Source: a virus. From it: 64,000 nucleotides of DNA. Within the stretch, counting starts at the first letter, position 1. Each line of letters begins with the position of its first letter. The translations under genes and the position numbers were made by a program. Below the pieces are notes generated by a model, which saw only the letters and a program-made list of their open reading frames with translations, had not been told where the DNA came from and searched no databases. Below, one piece after another: positions 57,849-64,000 of the stretch. The stretch covers positions 26,936 through 90,935 of the IMG/VR virus record IMGVR_UViG_3300035698_010466, one strand, 5' to 3'.

Positions 57849-60800
57849 ATGGAGGATATAATCGAGGAAATAGTAACAAAAACAGAAACAAACTTCAACA
57901 ACGAATTTAGCAAAGAGATTTATGAACAGACATATAAATTTGGTAATGAGAATATAAACATAACACTAAATAGAATAGCAAAAACATTAGCAGAAAATGA
58001 AAAAGATTCTGAAAAATGGACATCGAAATTTTTAGATCTATTAACAGATTTTAAATTCGTACCAGGCGGTAGAATTATTTCAAATGCAGGAGTACCTCTA
58101 AAGGGCACAAGTATGATTAATTGTTTCGTTGATGGATTTATTGGAGAAGATCAAGATTCAATGGAAAGTATTTTAGATACATTAAGGCGACAAGCATTAA
58201 TATTAAAATCAGAAGGCGGTTATGGATTTTGTGCTAATGTGATGAGACCACGTGGGGCTTTTATTAGAGGTATTGGAAATGAATCACCAGGCTCAATTAA
58301 AATGTTAGATATGTGGAATACACAGTCTGAAGTAATAACTGAAGGAAGTGGTAAAAAACCAAAAAGAGAAGATAGCAAAATTAAAATTCGTAAAGGTGCT
58401 CAACTTTGCACTTTATCGTGCTGGCATCCTGACATTGAAGAATTTATAACTGCAAAACAAACCTCCGGTAGATTAACAAAATTTAACATGTCGGTATTAA
58501 TTACTGATGCGTTCATGGATGCTGTTAAAAATAATAAATCTTGGGCTTTAGAATTTCCTGATTATGAATATTCTGATCAACCTCCTTTCGAATCTTCTGA
58601 AAAATATCCCCCTTTAGCTATTCACGTTGCACAACAATGGTCAAAGGAGATGATAAAAATCGCATATAAAGAAGAATGGGATGGTGATTTAAAAAAATGG
58701 AAAGCAAAAGGATTACCTACACAGATTTATAAAACCTTTGAAAATGCAAATGAGTTATGGGATCTTATAATGACCTCGACTTATAATAGAAATGAACCTG
58801 GTGTACTTTTCATTGATACAATTAATAAGCTAAATAACTTAAAATATATTGAATATATTAATGCTACTAATCCATGTGTTATTGGTGAAACTTTGGTATC
58901 AACTGATAAAGGCGATATCAGAATAGACGAGCTTGTAAAGCGATATAATGAAGGTGAGAGTTTTAATGCAACATCTTACAATATTGATACAAAAACTATC
59001 GAATTAAAAGAAGTGGAATTTGCACAAAAAACAAAAAAGAACACTAATGTAATTAAATTAGTTTTAGATAATGATGAAACATTAACTTTAACACCTGAGC
59101 ATAAAGTGTATACTGAAAATCGAGGTTGGATAAAAGCTTCACAGTTAAGTAATATTGATAATTTAATTGCAATTAATACAAAACCTAAAATTAAAAAAAT
59201 AGAAATTGTTGAAAATCAAGATGTGTATGATATTAGAGTTGCTGATAATCATAACTTCTTCGGTAACAATTTATTAATACATAATTGCGGAGAGCAGACA
59301 CTCCCAATCGGCGGCGTATGTTTATTAGGATCAATCAATTTAACACAATTCATTGATTACAAGAAAGAAAATTGGGATTATGCTAAACTTAAACAATACA
59401 TTCCAACAATTATAAGATTAATGGACAATGTCAATGATATTACATATGTGCCATTAGAATATCAAACTGAAAATTTAGTAAATAAAAGACGTATAGGTTT
59501 AGGTATAATGGGATATGGTTCTGCATTAATGATGTTAAAATTAAAGTATGGATCTAAAAAAGCTTTAAGATTAACTGATGAGTTAATGAATTTTATTGCT
59601 AATACTGCATATCAATCTTCTGCCTTATTATCAAAAGAAAAAGGATCATTCAAATTATATAATGAGAAAGAATATCTTTCGTCTGCTTTTATTAAACAAT
59701 CATTATCAAATGAAACTATTGGAATGATTAAAAAGAATGGCATAAGAAATTCACATCTCTTGTCAGTGCAGCCTACTGGTAATTCCGCGATCTTTGCTAA
59801 TAATGTATCAGGCGGTTTAGAACCTTTATTTATGACTGAATACATTCGAACCTCTATTATGCCATATTCTCCTGATGGATTAGATATTCCTAAAAATATC
59901 AATTGGGAAAGTAAAGAATATGAATCATCTAATGAATGGGATTGGATTAAAGAAGGTGATGAATCTTTACTATCAATATCATATGAAGGGTATATTTATA
60001 AGTTTGATAAAAGTCGTGGATTATTAAGAGAGACTTTAGTAGAAGATTATGCTGTACGTTATTTAAAATCAATTAATGAATATGATGAAGATGCTGATTA
60101 TGTAGCAACTACCATATCATTAGGTATTGATGAACATATTGATACATTGAAAGTAATATCAAAATATGTGGATAGTGCACTATCCAAAACTGTGAATTTG
60201 TCAAATGATTATCCTTATGAGGATTTTAAAAATCTTTATATGAAATTATATGATAGTCATACTGTTAAGGGATGTACTACTTATCGTGCAGGTACTATGA
60301 CAACGGTATTATCATTAAAAGATAAATCTGAGAATGATAATAAAAATATATTAGCTAAAACACATTCACCACGAAGGCCAAAAGTATTACCTTGTGACAT
60401 ACATCAATTACAAGTGTTAGGTGAACAATGGGTTGTGTTAGTTGGTTTATATGGAGATAAGAAAGATCCTTATGAAATATTTGCATTTAAGAAAAAGGAA
60501 ATAGGAATTTCTGCTTCTATTAAAGAAGGTTTATTAACGAAAGTTAAAAGTGGCCGATATGATTTAGACATTAATGGAGTTGTACTTGAAGATATCAAAA
60601 CTCATTTTGAAACACAAGAAGAGGAAGCGTTAACTCGTATGATATCAACTGCATTAAGACATGGAGCTGATATTAATTTTATCTTTGAACAATTACAAAA
60701 ATCTGAAGGTGCTATCATATCATTTTCTAAAGCGATTGCCAGGACTCTTAAGAAGTATATTAATGATGATGATTTTAAACCTGGCGATTGTGAAGTATGT

Positions 60801-60872
60801 GAAGGGAAAGGCACTTTGGTAAGACAAGAGGGCTGTTATATTTGTGTTGGATGTGGAGCATCGGCTTGTTAA
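57849..60872 (+). CDS. nrdJ: class II (B12-dependent) ribonucleotide reductase with mini-intein
   Basis: 1007 aa. RNR domain: FVPGGRIISNAGVP, INCFVDG, RRQALILKSEGGYGF, then NATNP just before the intein (residues 343-479) and CGEQTLPIGGVCLLGSINL after it; SVQPTGNSAIFANNVSGGLEP is the 5'-phosphate loop. The C-terminal CEVCEGKGTLVRQEGCYICVGCGA is the NrdJ zinc/thiol tail. No class I small subunit seen nearby. The intein is inserted right before the catalytic Cys, so no activity is possible before splicing. Uses host-supplied adenosylcobalamin. Confidence 0.93.
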   Translation: MEDIIEEIVTKTETNFNNEFSKEIYEQTYKFGNENINITLNRIAKTLAENEKDSEKWTSKFLDLLTDFKFVPGGRIISNAGVPLKGTSMINCFVDGFIGEDQDSMESILDTLRRQALILKSEGGYGFCANVMRPRGAFIRGIGNESPGSIKMLDMWNTQSEVITEGSGKKPKREDSKIKIRKGAQLCTLSCWHPDIEEFITAKQTSGRLTKFNMSVLITDAFMDAVKNNKSWALEFPDYEYSDQPPFESSEKYPPLAIHVAQQWSKEMIKIAYKEEWDGDLKKWKAKGLPTQIYKTFENANELWDLIMTSTYNRNEPGVLFIDTINKLNNLKYIEYINATNPCVIGETLVSTDKGDIRIDELVKRYNEGESFNATSYNIDTKTIELKEVEFAQKTKKNTNVIKLVLDNDETLTLTPEHKVYTENRGWIKASQLSNIDNLIAINTKPKIKKIEIVENQDVYDIRVADNHNFFGNNLLIHNCGEQTLPIGGVCLLGSINLTQFIDYKKENWDYAKLKQYIPTIIRLMDNVNDITYVPLEYQTENLVNKRRIGLGIMGYGSALMMLKLKYGSKKALRLTDELMNFIANTAYQSSALLSKEKGSFKLYNEKEYLSSAFIKQSLSNETIGMIKKNGIRNSHLLSVQPTGNSAIFANNVSGGLEPLFMTEYIRTSIMPYSPDGLDIPKNINWESKEYESSNEWDWIKEGDESLLSISYEGYIYKFDKSRGLLRETLVEDYAVRYLKSINEYDEDADYVATTISLGIDEHIDTLKVISKYVDSALSKTVNLSNDYPYEDFKNLYMKLYDSHTVKGCTTYRAGTMTTVLSLKDKSENDNKNILAKTHSPRRPKVLPCDIHQLQVLGEQWVVLVGLYGDKKDPYEIFAFKKKEIGISASIKEGLLTKVKSGRYDLDINGVVLEDIKTHFETQEEEALTRMISTALRHGADINFIFEQLQKSEGAIISFSKAIARTLKKYINDDDFKPGDCEVCEGKGTLVRQEGCYICVGCGASAC
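58875..59285 (+). other. cis-splicing mini-intein in NrdJ
   Basis: 137 residues: Cys1 CVIGETLVSTDKGDIRIDEL (block A), LTPEHKVYTENRGWIKASQL (block B), VYDIRVADNHNFFGNN (block F), LLIHN end, then Cys+1 (the catalytic Cys of NPCGE). No endonuclease domain, so it is no longer mobile by itself. Confidence 0.93.
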
Positions 60873-60897
60873 AATATATAATAAAAGATATCATTAA

Positions 60898-61569
60898 ATG
60901 AAGCATATAAAAAGTTACGATTCTTTTATTACAGAAGCTAATGTACTGAAAACAAAAGAAGTTGATATTAATCAATTTCCAAATCCTTTAGGTAACGCAT
61001 TAAAAAAACATTTCTTTAAGAAAGGTAAAATGGATGGCGATCCTAATGATGATATTGTTAAAGTAGAATGGGTAAAGATTCCTGCTAAAGACCTTAAACC
61101 ATCACAGAATACTATCTATATGGCTGAGAGTTTAGAGATGGCTAGTAGGAATGTGGCAGGAGGAGATCTAGGAACTATTATATCAAAAGATAATTACATT
61201 TTGGATGGACACCATCGTTGGGCTTCAACAATGTGGAATGATCCAAACCTAGAAATTGAAGGTTATAAAGCAGATCTAAACATTGGAGATCTTATTCCAG
61301 TTTTACGTGCTTATGGTGATGCTTTAGAGAATCCAAGAACCGATGTACCAGGAGGGCATCATGTTTCAATTTTCAGTGGGACTATTGAAGATGTTCATAA
61401 TATCTTAAATGGTGAAGGAATGGAAAAATTTAAAAGATTTGATAAAAAGAAAGCAAAGAAATTTCTAGAAATTAAAGGTGATGATTGGTTTAAGAAGATA
61501 CTTAAAATGTTTAAAAAGTATAAGCCACCTTTGAATGCATTACCTCGTAAAGATATGCCATCAAATTAA
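60898..61569 (+). CDS. ParB/Srx-fold protein with capsid-targeting-like leader
   Basis: 223 aa. Leader MKHIKSYDSFITEA matches the MKxIKxFxxFIxE type. ParB-like core: IPAKDLKPSQNTIY, NYILDGHHRWASTMWND with the HHR motif of the ParB/sulfiredoxin fold, then IPVLRAYGDAL. Could be a nuclease or a CTP/ATP-dependent DNA-binding protein. Tail Lys-rich (KFKRFDKKKAKKFL). Predicted packaged protein. Confidence 0.78.
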   Translation: MKHIKSYDSFITEANVLKTKEVDINQFPNPLGNALKKHFFKKGKMDGDPNDDIVKVEWVKIPAKDLKPSQNTIYMAESLEMASRNVAGGDLGTIISKDNYILDGHHRWASTMWNDPNLEIEGYKADLNIGDLIPVLRAYGDALENPRTDVPGGHHVSIFSGTIEDVHNILNGEGMEKFKRFDKKKAKKFLEIKGDDWFKKILKMFKKYKPPLNALPRKDMPSN

Positions 61570-61641
61570 AAGAAGAAAAGAAGACGAATAAAAAAGTAGC
61601 TAATTCCTTAAACAAAGGAGAAATTGATATAAGAAAACCAT

Positions 61642-62370
61642 ATGCGTAAACTAAAACATTTATTAGTATTATTGTTGATAACATTATCACTTAATACATT
61701 CGGACAATTACCAACAAACAGCTTTAATAGTGCAATATTAGGATTAAATGCAGATACTACCATAACCAACAATAATTGGGAATTCGGTGACAAGATCATT
61801 GTGACAACTATATTAGGTGATACATGTGGTATCCAATCATACGGTTATGTTAACGTGAGTGATTCAAGTGTATTAGGAGTCGGTTTAGCTATATTTGGAA
61901 ATATTCCAAATTATGAACACTTACCTTTAGAGGGTGATACTCTTATTTATAGCTTATATGATACTGTGTATAATGTAATCCGACCTTGTTTAAATATTTA
62001 CTGGAAAGATTCTGGATATAATCCTAACTCAAATACTTGGTATACTGTACATAATGGAAACACATATAAGCAAAATGGACTTTATGTACCGTATGCAATA
62101 ATATGGGATTACAATCCACCTGTGGTAATTTCAGAAGTATCTAACGAACACGTAATTACATATCCAAACCCAGCTGATAATTTTACTAATATCAGAGGAT
62201 TACATGATAGTGATATTCAAATATTTAATATGAATGGTTCAATGATATATCATACGATTAATCAATATGGTGTAATTGAAATACCAACGTATAATTGGGC
62301 CAATGGGGTATATATAATCAAAATAACAAATGAATCTAAGATCATTACAAATCAATTGATTATACAATAA
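61642..62370 (+). CDS. secreted protein with type IX secretion sorting domain
   Basis: 242 aa. Signal peptide: MRKLKHLLVLLLITLSLNTFGQ. The middle domain (about 25-165) is beta-rich with Cys-Gly and unrecognised. The C-terminal ~75 residues match the Por/T9SS type A sorting domain: YPNPADNFTNIRG, IQIFNMNGSMIY and WANGVYIIKI. T9SS exists only in Bacteroidota, so this fixes the host phylum and predicts export or surface anchoring during infection. AAAGGAG (about 61614) is a Shine-Dalgarno-like string. Confidence 0.87.
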   Translation: MRKLKHLLVLLLITLSLNTFGQLPTNSFNSAILGLNADTTITNNNWEFGDKIIVTTILGDTCGIQSYGYVNVSDSSVLGVGLAIFGNIPNYEHLPLEGDTLIYSLYDTVYNVIRPCLNIYWKDSGYNPNSNTWYTVHNGNTYKQNGLYVPYAIIWDYNPPVVISEVSNEHVITYPNPADNFTNIRGLHDSDIQIFNMNGSMIYHTINQYGVIEIPTYNWANGVYIIKITNESKIITNQLIIQ

Positions 62371-62380
62371 AGATATAAGT

Positions 62381-63112
62381 ATGAAACACATCAAATTATT
62401 TGAAGAATTTATAGAAGAAGGATTTAATGATCCTAATATTCTTAAAGCATTTTTTATGGCAGGTGGTCCTGGTAGTGGCAAATCTTTCGTAGCAACAGAA
62501 TTATTTGGCTTTCCTAAAGATGTTGTATCATCAGTATCATATCATACAGGATTAAAGATTGTTAATTCTGATATTGCTTTTGAAAAATTAGCAAAAGATG
62601 GTGGATATGATATATCTAAACTAGGAGAGATTAAAAAAGATCAAAAGGAATGGGAGAAGATAATGGCAATTAGAAATAAAGCCAAAAGCATAACCAAAAA
62701 ACAAGAAAATAATTATCTCGAAGGAAGATTAGGATTAATCATAGATGGCACTGGTAAAGATTATGATAAGCTTAAAAAAGAAAAAGATCTTTTAGATATT
62801 TTAGGATATGATACTTACATGGTATTTGTTAATACATCATTAGACGTAGCACAAGAAAGAAATCAGAACCGTGCTAGAAAAGTACCTAAAGAATTTATAA
62901 AGGATGCGTTGATAAATGTACAAAATAATATTGGTAAATTCCAAAATCTATTTGGTAACAAAAATTTATTCATTGTCGATAATTCATCATATGATAATAA
63001 AGATGCATTAAATAAAGTAGAAAAACATTTAGCAAAACAACTTAAAGTGCCAATTCAGAATCAAATTGGTAAAAAGTGGTTATATGAAAATGATCCTAAG
63101 AATAAAAAATAA
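62381..63112 (+). CDS. P-loop kinase (zeta-toxin/AAA33-like) with capsid-targeting-like leader
   Basis: 243 aa. Leader MKHIKLFEEFIEE. Walker A FMAGGPGSGKSFVATELFG (about 26-44), LGLIIDGTGKDYDKL (Walker B-like), TYMVFVNTSLDVAQERNQNR (lid Arg). Resembles zeta-toxin/polynucleotide-kinase-type phage proteins. Predicted substrate: nucleotide sugar or nucleic acid; the leader suggests injection into the host. Confidence 0.83.
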   Translation: MKHIKLFEEFIEEGFNDPNILKAFFMAGGPGSGKSFVATELFGFPKDVVSSVSYHTGLKIVNSDIAFEKLAKDGGYDISKLGEIKKDQKEWEKIMAIRNKAKSITKKQENNYLEGRLGLIIDGTGKDYDKLKKEKDLLDILGYDTYMVFVNTSLDVAQERNQNRARKVPKEFIKDALINVQNNIGKFQNLFGNKNLFIVDNSSYDNKDALNKVEKHLAKQLKVPIQNQIGKKWLYENDPKNKK

Positions 63113-63114
63113 TC

Positions 63115-63288
63115 ATGGAAGATATTATTTGGGGTACTTTTGTAGAAACTGGTAAAATATCAAAAGATTATATAAGGTTAATCGCGAAGAAGATTAAATT
63201 TAATAAAGAACTATCAACTAAAGAACTATCTGTGTACAAAGAACATAGTCACGATATTGAAAATATTTTAAAAATGAATGAAAGATAA
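63115..63288 (+). CDS. small protein of unknown function, 57 aa
   Basis: ATG 63115, two bases after the kinase stop; TAA 63286-63288. Lys-rich helical (DYIRLIAKKIKFNKELSTKE). Likely same operon. No family recognised. Confidence 0.58.
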   Translation: MEDIIWGTFVETGKISKDYIRLIAKKIKFNKELSTKELSVYKEHSHDIENILKMNER

Positions 63289-63348
63289 ACACCATCTTAT
63301 ATGGTCAGTTGGAGATATGTATCTTCCGATATATTATCAACCTTATAA

Positions 63349-64000
63349 ATATTAATTATTACTGGAGATATTAGTACTAATTCTTTATATCTTCCTGAAG
63401 TACAATCAAGAAACTCAGCTGAAAATTTTCCTACTGGTGGTATTATAGAAATTTGGGATGATTATGGATATTTAGGTGGTTCTATAAATATAAAGAAACA
63501 TCCAAATGATACTAATGTAACAATAAATGCTGCAAGTGATATTTTAACTTTTACTACTTCTACTACAAGAGCTAAGATAATATATTTAGGTAATGATTTA
63601 TTTGTTACTTTTGGCGCAGAATCATATTATGGCACTAAAGGCGCGCAAGGAACTCAAGGAATACAGGGTATTCAAGGAATATTCGGATCTCAAGGTATTC
63701 ATGGTATAATTGGTTCTCAAGGTACGCGAGGTACATCTGGAACACAGGGAAGTCAAGGTACATCTGGAACACTTGGTACACAAGGAACACAAGGTATTCA
63801 AGGAATAATCGGTTCTCAAGGAACACTTGGTACGCAAGGTATTCAAGGAATAATCGGTTCTCAAGGAACACATGGTACAACTGGAAGCCAAGGAACACAA
63901 GGTATTCAAGGAATAACTGGAAGCCAAGGAACACAAGGAACACAAGGTACAATTGGAAGCCAAGGAACACAAGGTATTCAAGGAATAACTGGAAGCCAAG
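63349..64000 (+). CDS. collagen-like fibre protein, 3' end beyond window
   Basis: Open frame running off the window. The visible N-terminal domain reads TGDISTNSLYLPEVQSRN and FPTGGIIEIWDDYGYLGG and ends KIIYLGNDLFVTFGAESYYG; about 120 Gly-X-Y triplets (GTQ, GIQ, GSQ, GTS) start at 63640. No ATG lies between the upstream TAA (63346) and the first domain, so the start is unclear (ATA, ATT or a frame break). Related to the fibre at 23008. Confidence 0.75.
   Translation, partial: MLIITGDISTNSLYLPEVQSRNSAENFPTGGIIEIWDDYGYLGGSINIKKHPNDTNVTINAASDILTFTTSTTRAKIIYLGNDLFVTFGAESYYGTKGAQGTQGIQGIQGIFGSQGIHGIIGSQGTRGTSGTQGSQGTSGTLGTQGTQGIQGIIGSQGTLGTQGIQGIIGSQGTHGTTGSQGTQGIQGITGSQGTQGTQGTIGSQGTQGIQGITGSQ
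63640..64000 (+). repeat. collagen-type Gly-X-Y coding repeat
   Basis: 9-base units such as GGAACACAA and GGTATTCAA; continues past the window end. Larger-period repeats (about 60-70 bases) are visible from 63780. Confidence 0.92.

Noticed and set aside
183-63112. Genome-wide reassignment of TGA to Trp
   Set aside because: TGA ends many genes in ATGA start-stop overlaps (for example 1079, 43695, 47063, 54286), so it is a normal stop; only isolated internal TGA codons occur.

Overview
This window is most likely part of a large AT-rich tailed-phage genome (T4-like lineage, jumbo class) infecting a Bacteroidota host. The phage assignment rests on T4-type split topoisomerase subunits, a PhoH-type ATPase, a phage sigma factor, an amidase endolysin, collagen-like fibre proteins, free-standing homing endonucleases, inteins and T4-capsid-targeting-like leaders. 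The host assignment rests mainly on a secreted protein ending in a Por/type IX secretion sorting domain, plus the near absence of Shine-Dalgarno sequences. Every gene I accept is on the + strand.

Layout. 1-10.34 kb is an RNA region. It holds the 3' end of a tmRNA, a triple tandem promoter-like repeat, about 33 tRNA genes with anticodons for all twenty amino acids, several stem-closed spacer RNAs, a compact RNase P RNA, and three nuclease genes (one GIY-YIG, two HNH). 10.4-15.9 kb carries topoisomerase subunits and a nucleotide block: two NMP kinases and a ThyA-family enzyme with the dCMP-type Asp. 15.9-19.0 kb and 28.9-36.5 kb are glycan cassettes (glycosyltransferases, FkbM-type and other methyltransferases, polysaccharide pyruvyl transferases, sulfotransferase, DegT-like protein). 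19-24.9 kb holds an ATP-grasp protein, a degenerate phosphoesterase, the sigma factor, a PD-(D/E)XK nuclease and a fibre protein. 25-45.7 kb holds three genes each fractured by a split intein with a homing endonuclease between the halves (PhoH-like, Clp ATPase, IMPDH/GMP reductase), the endolysin and a second ThyA. 45.7-57.8 kb contains many small unknown genes, phosphoesterase, nucleotidyltransferase, exonuclease and a CCA-adding-type enzyme. 57.8-64 kb has class II ribonucleotide reductase with a mini-intein, a ParB-like protein, the T9SS-tagged secreted protein, a P-loop kinase and the start of another collagen-like fibre.

How it works together. The tRNAs do not encode CCA. An RNase P RNA and a CCA-adding-type enzyme lie in the same window, so the phage may carry much of its own tRNA maturation line plus tmRNA rescue. 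Two ThyA paralogs, NMP kinases and class II RNR form a dNTP pathway, probably including hydroxymethyl-dCMP. Eight proteins of unrelated function share a leader like the T4 internal-protein capsid-targeting signal and may be packaged and injected.

Caution. Four genes need a +1 frameshift and three have one in-frame stop. These could be recoding, decay or assembly error; sequence alone cannot decide.
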